This document shows, piece after piece, positions 28,363-36,582 of a DNA stretch of 64,000 nt. Source of the DNA: Oceanobacillus jeddahensis (GTDB taxonomy: Bacteria > Bacillota > Bacilli > Bacillales > Amphibacillaceae); contig NZ_CCDM010000002.1 in assembly GCF_000750635.1 (NCBI RefSeq), positions 310,001 through 374,000 on the forward strand, given 5' to 3'. The notes beneath the pieces were generated by a model that was not told the origin of the DNA, searched no databases, and saw nothing but the letters and a program-made list of their open reading frames with translations. Every line of letters starts with the position of its first letter. Positions within the stretch are counted from its first letter, which is position 1. Made by a program: the position numbers and the translations under genes.

Positions 28363-29148
28363 GTGCAAACAAAATGGATTACATTTGATCTGGATGAGAC
28401 CGTGATGCAAAATCCTTTTGGAAAATGGGTCTTTCCGGAGTTGGTTGCTATGTTGAAAAGGGAAGCTGTTACCGAAGAAGATATTATGCGCCTCATTATT
28501 AACGAACATTTACAGAGAATGAGCGAAGAGCGGTTTTTAGAAGCATACAACTGGGACGATATTCTAGTTACTATAGCTAAGAAATTAGAAATAGAAGTAG
28601 GTATTGATATCGAAAGTATGGTTATCAAGCACTCGAAGCCTTCTAAAGTATATCTATTGGAAGAGAATATGCTGTTTAACTTGGAAAAAATAAAAAGAAA
28701 AGGCTTTCGTCTGGCTGCCGTAACAAATGGATATGCGAAGTATCAGCTTCCGGTACTAAAGCAATTAGGTCTGGATACCGTATTTGAAGAAGTAATAACA
28801 TCTGATTCGGAAGGCTTTGCCAAACCGCACACATCTATCTTAGGTAAATTACTAGTAAAAGGGGAAGTCATAGCACATGTTGGCGATCGAATTGATCATG
28901 ATGTGCAGTTAGCAAATGAATTAGGAATTCTTTCCGTGTTTATTCATCGTTCGTTACCGGAAGCGGTTTTAAAAGTTCCGGTTGATGAAAGGGCAGCTCA
29001 TCCAAGCTTCATTAGACTGTGTGAAGAGAAGTGGTATAAAGAAAATAGATTAAGAGAAACGCCTTTTCTAAAGAATAAATGTATTCCTGACCTGGTAGTA
29101 CAATCGATAGAAGAACTAGCAAAAGAAATAGATGTATTTCTGGAATAA
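28363..29148 (+). CDS. HAD-superfamily hydrolase
   Basis: A 261-residue cytoplasmic phosphatase-like protein with HAD motif I FDLDET near the N-terminus, motif II around VTNGYAKYQ, and motif III/IV around KPHTSILG and HVGDRIDHDVQLANELG. The start is GTG at 28363, immediately after the permease stop, so it is translationally linked to the ABC operon and may dephosphorylate an imported sugar phosphate. The substrate is unknown. Confidence 0.87.
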   Translation: MQTKWITFDLDETVMQNPFGKWVFPELVAMLKREAVTEEDIMRLIINEHLQRMSEERFLEAYNWDDILVTIAKKLEIEVGIDIESMVIKHSKPSKVYLLEENMLFNLEKIKRKGFRLAAVTNGYAKYQLPVLKQLGLDTVFEEVITSDSEGFAKPHTSILGKLLVKGEVIAHVGDRIDHDVQLANELGILSVFIHRSLPEAVLKVPVDERAAHPSFIRLCEEKWYKENRLRETPFLKNKCIPDLVVQSIEELAKEIDVFLE

Positions 29149-29272
29149 AAAGTACAAATTTCTAGATTGTCTATAAATGAAATCCTTTACTAACAAACAA
29201 TAGAGTAAAACAAGATATTGATTTAATAATATGTTTAATGTTTTGAAAAAATAGGATTTGCATGTGATGGAT

Positions 29273-29305
29273 AAGTTGCTTCGATAAAAGAGCAGCTTAT
29301 TTTTT
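29273..29305 (+). terminator. Terminator of the ABC operon
   Basis: AAGTTGCT at 29273-29280 pairs (one G-U) with AGCAGCTT, followed by ATTTTTT. Confidence 0.6.
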
Positions 29306-29424
29306 AGTATATTCAGGAAGAAATTATAAAGCTTTTTAATTAAATAGAAAGTCATTGTTCTATTTTTTATTAAAATTGTGTTACATTTAGAGTAGGAAAT
29401 AATTCACGAAGAGGAGAGAGGATT

Positions 29425-30654
29425 TTGGATTTAGGGCAAAAACTAAAATTTTTACGAAATAAGCAGAATTCTACCCAACATGAGATTGTGGAAGGTATTT
29501 GTTCTGTATCTTATTACAGCAAGATTGAAAATGGAAATGTCGTTCCTAATGAAGAGATTCTACAGCTGCTGGCAAAAAAATTTGGAATAACAATGCAAGA
29601 GTTAATTCAAACAGATGAAGTGGTCAATGATAAGGTTATGCAAGAAGCTGAAAATATTTATAATTTAATTAAAGAAAACCAAACTGCAGCAAAAGAAGCT
29701 TACCAATCTTTTTTGAATCGATTCCGTGACTCATCAAACCCAAGTGTAAGGTTACTTATCAGCTTAATTGAATTACGATTTGCCTTAAGGTTTTCAACAA
29801 TAGCAGAGGCGAAAGAAAAATTTCAAGAAGCAGAATCTTTGCAAGATTTTAGTAATATGAAAATAATGCCTTTATTTAATAGAGTGTGTGGCTTATATCA
29901 TTATGCTGCTGGTAATTATGATAAAGCATTAGAACTATATTTAGCTTTGGTAAATGCTTTGAATTTTCCATATAAAGCAGATATCCATTACGAAATATCT
30001 CTGACATATAATCGGAAAAATGATGTATATAAGTCGATTCAACATCTAGAAAAAGCGTTAAATGCTTATTTAAGGGAAATGAACTATGATCAATGTACAG
30101 TCTGCTATTTCTTGCTGGGGATTAACTATTTTAAAATGGGAAACTATGATGAGGCGATTGATTATTATCATCGTGTTGAGAAAGTAACCGAGAATGATAA
30201 GGACTTGCTTCGAAAAGTTTATCATAATTTGGGACTTGCTTTTGAAAAAAAGAAAGATATTGAAAAAGCCATTCATTATTATCAAGAAAGTCTCTCTATT
30301 TATACAGAAGAGGAACATAATACGAAAACAATCTATACATTAGCTGAATTATATTTGAGCATGGAAAATAAGAAAACCGCAGCAAACTATATCGCAAAAG
30401 GGAAAATAGAGGCTGAAAAGTTTGATTTGGAGGAATATATAATTAAATTCCACGTGCTTCAATTGCGGTTGAATGGAGAGGAATTTCATGAGTACTTAGA
30501 AAAAGTAGCTATTCCTTTTTTTAAAGAAATAAATGAAACGAGCATCCTCATTCAATATAATGTTATGCTGTCCAACTATTATTCTCAAAATAAGCTATAT
30601 AAACAAGCTTATTTTAAGATAAAAAATGTCCTTGAGATGAAAGGAGGGATTTGA
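29425..30654 (+). CDS. XRE-TPR regulator of the RRNPP (peptide-sensing) type
   Basis: A 409-residue regulator: an N-terminal XRE HTH (about residues 1-62, starting DLGQKLKFLRNKQNSTQHEIV and including CSVSYYSKIENG) followed by helical TPR repeats to the C-terminus (for example AAGNYDKALELYLALV, KMGNYDEAIDYYHRVE, KKKDIEKAIHYYQESL). Length and layout match NprR-like proteins that bind short signal peptides. TTG at 29425 is the start, with GAGAGG upstream. Its stop overlaps the start of a 39-codon exported-peptide gene. The target genes are not evident; the ABC operon and Zur-linked genes flank it. Confidence 0.88.
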   Translation: MDLGQKLKFLRNKQNSTQHEIVEGICSVSYYSKIENGNVVPNEEILQLLAKKFGITMQELIQTDEVVNDKVMQEAENIYNLIKENQTAAKEAYQSFLNRFRDSSNPSVRLLISLIELRFALRFSTIAEAKEKFQEAESLQDFSNMKIMPLFNRVCGLYHYAAGNYDKALELYLALVNALNFPYKADIHYEISLTYNRKNDVYKSIQHLEKALNAYLREMNYDQCTVCYFLLGINYFKMGNYDEAIDYYHRVEKVTENDKDLLRKVYHNLGLAFEKKKDIEKAIHYYQESLSIYTEEEHNTKTIYTLAELYLSMENKKTAANYIAKGKIEAEKFDLEEYIIKFHVLQLRLNGEEFHEYLEKVAIPFFKEINETSILIQYNVMLSNYYSQNKLYKQAYFKIKNVLEMKGGI

Positions 30655-30773
30655 TGAAAAAGCTATTAATTGCTGTATTAGTAGTATTCTCACTTTTCAG
30701 TGTAACAATGACTGTGAGTGCAGATGAGATTGAGTATCCTAACTCAACACTCAGTGTTGAAAAAGGGAAATAA
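30654..30773 (+). CDS. Putative signalling-peptide precursor (39 residues)
   Basis: A small gene overlapping the regulator stop by one base (TGATG), with an exceptionally strong AAAGGAGGG about 6 bases upstream. The product starts with KK, continues with a hydrophobic stretch to about residue 20 and a plausible signal-peptidase site after VSA (residue 23), leaving DEIEYPNSTLSVEKGK. This matches the Phr/NprX/PapR arrangement, in which a secreted pro-peptide is trimmed, re-imported by an oligopeptide permease and bound by the TPR regulator. The active peptide cannot be defined from sequence alone. Confidence 0.75.
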   Translation: MKKLLIAVLVVFSLFSVTMTVSADEIEYPNSTLSVEKGK

Positions 30774-30804
30774 GGGGAATGTATTGTTTTGGTTGTACAT
30801 GATG

Positions 30805-30845
30805 AAAAAAGCTGTCTTGTGCCATTGGCGTAGGATAGCTTTTTT
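30805..30845 (+). terminator. Terminator after the peptide gene
   Basis: AAAAAAGCTGTC pairs (two G-U) with GATAGCTTTTTT. It closes the regulator-peptide transcript. Confidence 0.8.
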
Positions 30846-31009
30846 GTATGGTAAAGAAGGATAAGAAAAACAAATGAATACGAGCTTTGCTGCTATAGAC
30901 TAAAATTTTAGGCGCTAATTAATGACGAGTAATCGGTTATAAAATAGATGGATAAGATTTATATTGTTTTTATTGAAATTTCATGGTAAAGTAATAATAT
31001 TTCCGTATT

Positions 31010-31030
31010 AAATCGTAATAATTACGATTT
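31010..31030. promoter_or_regulatory. Zur box upstream of the 119-residue protein gene
   Basis: A perfect 21-base palindrome centred on TCGTAATAATTACGA, identical in form to the B. subtilis Zur consensus (7-1-7 core with flanking AAA/TTT). It lies 35 bases before the start codon, so zinc repression of this gene is a strong inference. Confidence 0.88.
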
Positions 31031-31064
31031 ATGGCAAGAATGATTTCCTTGAGAGGTGTTTAAA

Positions 31065-31424
31065 ATGGAAAGTTACTTAGAAAAAAAGCTTCTGGAAAAG
31101 GTGATGAGCCGTTTCCTCTCGAAAGAAGAACAGTTAGTATATGAAAAAGTAATCAATATGGAAAATCGTATTTCCGAAAAGGCAAGCACACCGGAACATT
31201 TTATGGATTTACTTCGAGTCGAATCTCCTCATCAGCATGTAGCTGAAGCATTCGAATTATCCTTACCTGAGCTGTTAAAAATATTAAAAGAAATAGAAGA
31301 GAAAATAGAGAAAAGAACAGAACAGATAAAAGTGGAAACGCAATGGATGGATTGTACAAATGTCGTATCAGCTGCTTTTGAGGTGAATAACAATAGGAAA
31401 TATTTTTTTACAGAAGGACGGTAA
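31065..31424 (+). CDS. Zur-regulated hypothetical protein
   Basis: A 119-residue, largely helical soluble protein without signal peptide or membrane segment. It has one Cys (in MDCTN) and two closely spaced His (SPHQHVAEAF); the segment HVAEAFELSLPELLKILKEIE could be a helix-turn-helix. The ATG at 31065 follows GAGAGGTG. I do not recognise the family. Its promoter carries a perfect Zur box, so expression should rise in zinc starvation. Confidence 0.75.
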   Translation: MESYLEKKLLEKVMSRFLSKEEQLVYEKVINMENRISEKASTPEHFMDLLRVESPHQHVAEAFELSLPELLKILKEIEEKIEKRTEQIKVETQWMDCTNVVSAAFEVNNNRKYFFTEGR

Positions 31425-31527
31425 GTAAATAGGTGTGTGAAATGAAGATTGGACAATAAAAATAGATACTCAAAAGCAAAGAGAATAATTATTTAAAAGA
31501 CATGTAAAAAATTTTTCGGGAATTAAC

Positions 31528-31540
31528 CGTAATGATTACG
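31528..31540. promoter_or_regulatory. Second Zur-like box, upstream of the flavoprotein gene
   Basis: CGTAATGATTACG, a perfect palindrome matching the Zur core apart from the outermost base on each side, 33 bases before the GTG start at 31574. It covers the ATG at 31532, which argues against that start. Confidence 0.7.
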
Positions 31541-31573
31541 CTTTTGGAAGCGAAAAAGAAAAGAGGGATATGT

Positions 31574-32734
31574 GTGTATAAATGGATAGTGATTGGAGGA
31601 GGAATACAAGGAAGCTGTGTTGCTTCCCGTCTTCTGGAAGAGAAAAAAGTGGAGAAAAGAGACTTATTGATTATTGATCCCCACAAACAGCCATTAGAAA
31701 GATGGATGACGATTACAGAAAAGATCGAAATGGAATATTTGCGCTCCCCTTTAGTCCACCATTTAGATACCGATCCATACAGCTTAAAAAAATATGCTTC
31801 AATACACAATTATGCTTCGGGATTTAAAGGACAGTATCAGCGGCCGCGTTTAGACATGTTTAATCAGCATAGCTTGGATTTATTGGAAGAAACAGGTGTA
31901 ATGGAATGCTGGCTGCAAGGAGAGGTAGATAAACTTTCATGGGCGGAACAAGGGTGGACAGTACGTATTGCAGATGGACGTTGTTTCACCAGTGAACGGG
32001 TCGTGCTTGCTATCGGTGTGAATCATACTCCTTACTACCCCTCGTGGATGGAAAAGTATAAAGAGAGTCCTTCCATTCAGCATGTATTTGAAATGGATAA
32101 CGAGCTTCCAGAAACAGGAGATGTGATTGTGATTGGCGGCGGGATGACTGCAGCGCATCTTGCTTACGCACTTACTCAAAAAGAATCGATTCATTCCGTA
32201 ACTATGGTGAAACGCCATCCGTTACGTATTCATCATTTTGATAGTGATCCAGGATGGCTTGGGCCAAAATTTTTAAACACGTATCATAAACTGACCAGTT
32301 ATAAAGAAAGAAGGGAAGTTATTCAAAAAGCAAGGAATCGTGGCTCTATTACCCGGGATTTATATTTTAAGCTGCTGAAACAAGAAAGATTAGGAAAGTT
32401 GGATATTCATACAGGTTGTATCCAGGAAATAAGGAAAGATATGGATGGGGAGATGCAGCTTTTTATGGAAAATGAAGAAATGATAGCTGGGAGCTCTATT
32501 TTGTTAGCAACCGGTCCAGCTATTGCCTTACCGGGAAAAGCATGGTTAGACCCGTTAATAGATAAAATGCAGTTGCCTTGTGCGCCTTGTGGATTTCCGG
32601 TTGTAACTAAAACACTTGAGTGGAAAAAAGGCCTCTTTGTAGCAGGTGCATTAGCTGAGTTGGAAATTGGCCCAGTTTCCAGAAATATTGCTGGGGCAAG
32701 AAAGGCGGCGGAACGGATTTTGCAGCTTGCTTAG
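31574..32734 (+). CDS. FAD/NAD(P)-binding oxidoreductase, probably Zur-regulated
   Basis: A 386-residue flavoprotein. The N-terminal dinucleotide fold VIGGGIQGSCVASRLL and a second one, VIVIGGGMTAAHLAYAL (about residues 185-200), indicate a two-domain FAD/NAD(P) enzyme related to ornithine/lysine N-monooxygenase-like proteins; LATGPAIALPG and GLFVAGALAELEIGPVSRNIAGA mark the FAD-closing region. The GTG at 31574 follows AGAGGG by 6 bases. With the preceding gene it forms a zinc-starvation pair. Reaction unknown. Confidence 0.85.
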   Translation: MYKWIVIGGGIQGSCVASRLLEEKKVEKRDLLIIDPHKQPLERWMTITEKIEMEYLRSPLVHHLDTDPYSLKKYASIHNYASGFKGQYQRPRLDMFNQHSLDLLEETGVMECWLQGEVDKLSWAEQGWTVRIADGRCFTSERVVLAIGVNHTPYYPSWMEKYKESPSIQHVFEMDNELPETGDVIVIGGGMTAAHLAYALTQKESIHSVTMVKRHPLRIHHFDSDPGWLGPKFLNTYHKLTSYKERREVIQKARNRGSITRDLYFKLLKQERLGKLDIHTGCIQEIRKDMDGEMQLFMENEEMIAGSSILLATGPAIALPGKAWLDPLIDKMQLPCAPCGFPVVTKTLEWKKGLFVAGALAELEIGPVSRNIAGARKAAERILQLA

Positions 32735-32752
32735 CAAGTGGGATAGAAAATT

Positions 32753-32793
32753 AAATCCGCCTCTTTAACTGTTATGATGAGAGCGGATTTTTA
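32753..32793 (+). terminator. Terminator after the flavoprotein gene
   Basis: AAATCCGC at 32753-32760 pairs with GCGGATTT at 32783-32790, followed by TT. Confidence 0.75.
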
Positions 32794-32881
32794 ATGGGTT
32801 GAGGTTGTTTAGGCTTAATGATTTTTATCATTAGATAGGGTATGAATTATTTCATTCGGCTGTTGTGGGTTGTTCGAAAAG

Positions 32882-32979
32882 GTTTTAGTTTAGGTACTTA
32901 TGTAAGTACGAACGGTTCGACTGCTATTTTACGTGCGTCAAGTTATACATTTCAATCCACGTACTTACATAAGTACGAA
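32882..32979 (-). CRISPR. Decayed two-repeat type I-C-like CRISPR array
   Basis: An intact 31-base repeat at 32949-32979 (ATTTCAATCCAC, stem CGTACTT/AAGTACG, GAA), a 36-base spacer at 32913-32948, and a degenerate repeat at 32882-32912 keeping TACTTA/TAAGTA. The reverse complement ends in GTGGATTGAAAT, as in type I-C repeats, so the array is read on the minus strand with the leader on its right. The repeat differs from that of the large array at 42647 mainly in the stem, where both arms change together. No cas genes are nearby. Confidence 0.8.
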
Positions 32980-33146
32980 AGCGCCCAACATACAGCCATA
33001 TAAAATATAACTTCAAAATAAGAAAAGTGCTAACCTGATTATAATTGGATATATTTTACAAATTATCTGTAGAAAAGCTGTTTAAATGTTTATAAATAAA
33101 GTGGTGCTAACCTCCTTAGTAATGGATGTTCGCTTAAGGTTAGCAC
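32980..33146 (-). promoter_or_regulatory. CRISPR leader of the small array
   Basis: Homologous to the region after the large array. GTGCTAACC at 33027-33035 is 48 bases from the repeat; GTGCTAACCTC at 33104-33114 begins 77 bases further on; AGGTTAGCAC ends at 33146, completing an inverted repeat 43 bases wide. The same distances occur at the large array. Confidence 0.65.
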
Positions 33147-33888
33147 AAAGCCAAAAATAAGAAACTTTTCCAATATCTACTCGTAAAAGTTGTTATCCTA
33201 TAATGATAAAGTGAATCGTCCTTTTAATCATTAGGGAATAATATAATTATACTCTATCTTGAACTACTCCATCTTGATTTCAAGCAAAATCTGAAGATGG
33301 AGATTCCTGCGAACACCAATGCATCCATCAGTTATTTTAGCAGGCTCTACCCGTAGTCCCTATGGTGAATGCTTTGATACTTTATACGACGGCTTCACCG
33401 CACACCCTATTTTAGCTTGGTTTTCGCAACTTCAGTGTGTGCGTGTCAAGTAGTGCTTGGATATTTTACGTGACAAAGCATTTCTTGTCACACCCCTGTA
33501 TACCCAGTTCTCAAAGAATGTTTCGTATATTGATATTGTACAAAGAGAACGTAAGTTTGTATACGAAAAAAGGCGATTCATCTCCACCCTAGCTTCGCTT
33601 GAGGATGGAGTCTTCTCGACCAAAATGATAAATAAGTATAAATGATAAATAACTCCATTCTCAGTACATTTTCCGTAAAGCAAGTTAAAAAGAATTCCTC
33701 CATTTAAATGAAATGAATCCAAAGATAGATAGGATGATGTTTAAATTTTGTTTAAAAATAGAGATAGTCTATTCCATTCATTTATAGAATTGCTATGATT
33801 GATTACAAAGAAATGATTATGACTTATATACTTGGCTTTAAATAAATATTGCTTAACTAGTAAATCAATGGATGATGAGGTGGAATAA
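33147..33888. other. Gene-poor stretch with possible IS605-type remnants
   Basis: About 740 bases without an intact gene. Two hairpins on the minus strand (CTCCATCTT/AAGATGGAG within 33266-33304; CTCCATCCT/AGGGTGGAG within 33585-33620) and minus-strand frames with stop-interrupted stretches such as TIGTTGRAC...CSQESPS and KTPSSSEAR resemble the 3' ends of tnpB genes of IS200/IS605 elements. No transposase ORF survives. The last 150 bases hold the two-component promoter. Confidence 0.35.
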
Positions 33889-34557
33889 ATGGCACATATT
33901 CTATATATCGAAGACGAAAAAGAAATTGGACAATGGGTCACAGAAGATTTAACAGAAAGAGGCCATCAAGTAACTTGGCTAATATCTGGAAACGAACTAG
34001 AAAAATATATAAACGATATTGACCTTGCCATTTTAGATATTATGCTGCCGGGACTTGACGGTTTCTCCATTGGAAAACGAATAAAAAAAGTAAAGCCGGA
34101 CACGCCAATTGTGATGTTATCTGCGCGTTCCGCAGTGGAAGATAAGATAGAAGGTTTAAGTTTTGCGGATGATTATGTGACTAAACCATTCCATCCGGAT
34201 GAATTAGCAGCGCGTGTAGATGCGTTGCTCCGCCGTTTTCAAAAAGAAGAAGATAGGCTTGAAATAGGTCATCTGCAAATCGATACAAAATCGTTGGTTA
34301 TTATTAATAAACATACAGCGGAAGAAATTTTGCTGACAGGAAAGCAATATCAACTGTTTCAATACTTTCTTCGCCATCTGAATCAAATCTTGACGAAAGA
34401 ACAGCTCTATGAAGGTGTGTGGGGTGAACAGTTTATGGAAGGGGATAAAACGTTAATGGTACACATCCGCTATTTACGTGAAAAAATTGAAGAAAATCCT
34501 GCAAAACCAACGATTATTGAGACGATCCGCGGGATTGGTTATCGGGTGAAAAAATGA
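33889..34557 (+). CDS. OmpR-family response regulator
   Basis: A 222-residue DNA-binding response regulator: receiver domain (1-about 115) with D50 as the phosphorylation site in LDIMLPGLDG, acidic pair E8-D9 and K in TKPF, then an OmpR/PhoB winged HTH (about 125-222, HIRYLREKIEENPAKPTIIETIRGIGYRVKK). It overlaps the sensor kinase gene by 4 bases. The ABC exporter 3.6 kb downstream is a plausible target, an inference. Confidence 0.94.
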   Translation: MAHILYIEDEKEIGQWVTEDLTERGHQVTWLISGNELEKYINDIDLAILDIMLPGLDGFSIGKRIKKVKPDTPIVMLSARSAVEDKIEGLSFADDYVTKPFHPDELAARVDALLRRFQKEEDRLEIGHLQIDTKSLVIINKHTAEEILLTGKQYQLFQYFLRHLNQILTKEQLYEGVWGEQFMEGDKTLMVHIRYLREKIEENPAKPTIIETIRGIGYRVKK

Positions 34558-35921
34558 AGCGTTTTTTCAAATCTTTATTAGCAAAGTATATTTTAATTAT
34601 CCTTATTGCCATTTTTTTAATACAAGCAGCTTACTTCATTATCATTTTTGTTTTCTTTAATTTAATAGAGGATATAGATTCACCAGAAGATGGGCAGCAT
34701 TCATTCTCAGAAATAGAAGAAAAATGGCATCAGGATGCCAGCGCAATCGTATCGGAAGAAGATGTGATTCAGCTATTTGAGGAATGGCAAGAAGTCTATC
34801 CAAACGCATCTATGTTTTGGGTGAACGAAGACGGTGTTTTGGATATACAAAGCAATCTCCAAGAAAATGTACCAGATCAGTGGGATGCAGCGTATACTGC
34901 AGAATTTCTAAAAAGACATTATAACAATGACCCATTTACTGTCGTTGCTTTTGCTGGGGGAAATGAGGAAGATGGCTTTATTGTTTTTCAACTGGAACGG
35001 GATGTGATGAAATCCCTAGGACAGCGCCTTTTTGATCAGTATAGCTGGGCTATTGTTACGCTGACGCTAAGTGTCGTGTTTCTATTTATTTTTCTTTCTC
35101 TATGGTTTTTCAGAGGAATTCGTAAACGTCTTGTCTACCTGCAAGAAGCAATGGAAATTCGGGATACAGATGGATTACCGATTCTCATTGAAGAAAAAAA
35201 GCAGGATGAGATTGGTGATTTAGAGAAGGCTTTTAATCAAATGGTACGGGAATTAAGGGAAAGCAGAGAGCGTGAACAGGAAGAAGAACAACTGCGTAAA
35301 GAACTGATTGCCAACTTATCACATGATTTGCGGACGCCTTTAACCAAAATAAATGCACAAGCCTATACATTGCAGAAAATGGATTTGCCAGAAGAGGCGA
35401 AACGCTCTCTTAAGTTAGCATCAACCTCTATTGAAGACGTGGATAAATTAATTGAAAATCTAATGTCTTATACGTTGCTTATGGCGAGTAAATATAAGAA
35501 GGAATTAAAAGAACAAGATATAACGCGATTCCTTCGTCAATATTTGGCAACCTGGTATCCTGTTTTTGAGAAGGAAGGATTTGACGTTGATGTTGACATA
35601 GAACCTTTTGAACAAAACACATGGGAAGTGGATGCATTATGGTTCAGTCGAATTTTAGATAATATCTTGCAAAATGTGCTGCGTCATGCAGGAGATGGTA
35701 AATATATTGCAGTAAGAACAGAGTCAACGGACCAGCACGATGCTATTGTTATTACAGATAAAGGGAAGGGAATGCAGACAGGATCAGAGCAAAAAGGGGC
35801 AGGAATCGGTCTTTCAATTGTTGATATGATGGTGAAAGGAATGTATTTAGATTGGGAGATGGATTCTACCGAACAAGGAACAACGATAAAAATTATTAGA
35901 GTAAAAAGAGTGAACAATTAG
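34554..35921 (+). CDS. Sensor histidine kinase
   Basis: A 455-residue membrane kinase with an N-terminal helix (about 12-36), an extracellular domain of about 125 residues rich in acidic residues, a second helix (about 165-188), a HAMP linker, the phospho-acceptor H257 in NLSHDLRTPLTK, and an HATPase domain (N box NILQNVLRHAG, G boxes DKGKGM and GAGIGLSI). It is paired with the regulator before it. A large sensor loop points to an extracellular signal. Confidence 0.94.
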   Translation: MKRFFKSLLAKYILIILIAIFLIQAAYFIIIFVFFNLIEDIDSPEDGQHSFSEIEEKWHQDASAIVSEEDVIQLFEEWQEVYPNASMFWVNEDGVLDIQSNLQENVPDQWDAAYTAEFLKRHYNNDPFTVVAFAGGNEEDGFIVFQLERDVMKSLGQRLFDQYSWAIVTLTLSVVFLFIFLSLWFFRGIRKRLVYLQEAMEIRDTDGLPILIEEKKQDEIGDLEKAFNQMVRELRESREREQEEEQLRKELIANLSHDLRTPLTKINAQAYTLQKMDLPEEAKRSLKLASTSIEDVDKLIENLMSYTLLMASKYKKELKEQDITRFLRQYLATWYPVFEKEGFDVDVDIEPFEQNTWEVDALWFSRILDNILQNVLRHAGDGKYIAVRTESTDQHDAIVITDKGKGMQTGSEQKGAGIGLSIVDMMVKGMYLDWEMDSTEQGTTIKIIRVKRVNN

Positions 35922-35966
35922 ATCTCTTGATTTGAGCTAAGAAAGCTTCAAGAAGGAGGAGCTTTG

Positions 35967-36461
35967 ATGACAAGTATGTATGCATATTGGGGAAATGGGA
36001 AGGTGAAATTAACTTGGGTGCCAGATGACAAATTGCCTGCACAAGCGCTTATAACGAGTGTACATGGCCTATGCTTTAAAGAGAATAAATTGCTTTTGGT
36101 AAATTTAAATGATAGAAATTGGGATATACCCGGGGGACATATGGAACAAGGGGAAGCACCAGTAGATTGTTTTAAACGTGAGGCGTATGAAGAGGGCTAT
36201 ATTGAAGGCAGCTGTGCTCTTTTAGGGTATATTACAGTAGACCATACCGAAAACTTCGAATGGGATTCGGAAGGGCTTTATCCAAAAATTGGTTATCAGG
36301 TTTTTTACTATATGGATATCCAGCAAATAGTTGAATTTAAAGCTGCCTATGAATCGACAGACAGGATCTGGATTCATCCGGCAGAAGTAAAAAATTATAA
36401 AACAGATTGGAATCTGCTTTATCAGCGTATTTTGGATCGTGCTGTAAGAATGAGAAAGTAA
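35967..36461 (+). CDS. NUDIX hydrolase
   Basis: A 164-residue pyrophosphohydrolase with a complete Nudix box, GHMEQGE, seven residues, then REAYEEGY. The ATG at 35967 follows GAAGGAGGAG; a TTG one codon earlier is possible. It is 45 bases downstream of the sensor kinase and may share its transcript. The nucleotide substrate is unknown. Confidence 0.9.
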   Translation: MTSMYAYWGNGKVKLTWVPDDKLPAQALITSVHGLCFKENKLLLVNLNDRNWDIPGGHMEQGEAPVDCFKREAYEEGYIEGSCALLGYITVDHTENFEWDSEGLYPKIGYQVFYYMDIQQIVEFKAAYESTDRIWIHPAEVKNYKTDWNLLYQRILDRAVRMRK

Positions 36462-36505
36462 TTAATTATTGGAAAAAGGTCAAATTTTTATACTCTCTTA
36501 TCGTG

Positions 36506-36554
36506 TTAAAAAGCAGTGAAATTTCTTTGTAGAAAAGAAAATCACTGCTTTTAA
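36506..36554. terminator. Bidirectional terminator between NUDIX and DUF4179 genes
   Basis: AAAAAGCAGTGA pairs with TCACTGCTTTT over a loop of about 22 bases, with T runs on both strands, between convergent genes. Confidence 0.85.
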
Positions 36555-36582
36555 TGATGAATATAATTTTTAGATAATGGGT

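Noticed and set aside
33432..33722. Minus-strand 96-codon open frame
   Set aside because: No ribosome site, sits on an IS-like hairpin; kept only as a hint of decayed tnpB sequence.
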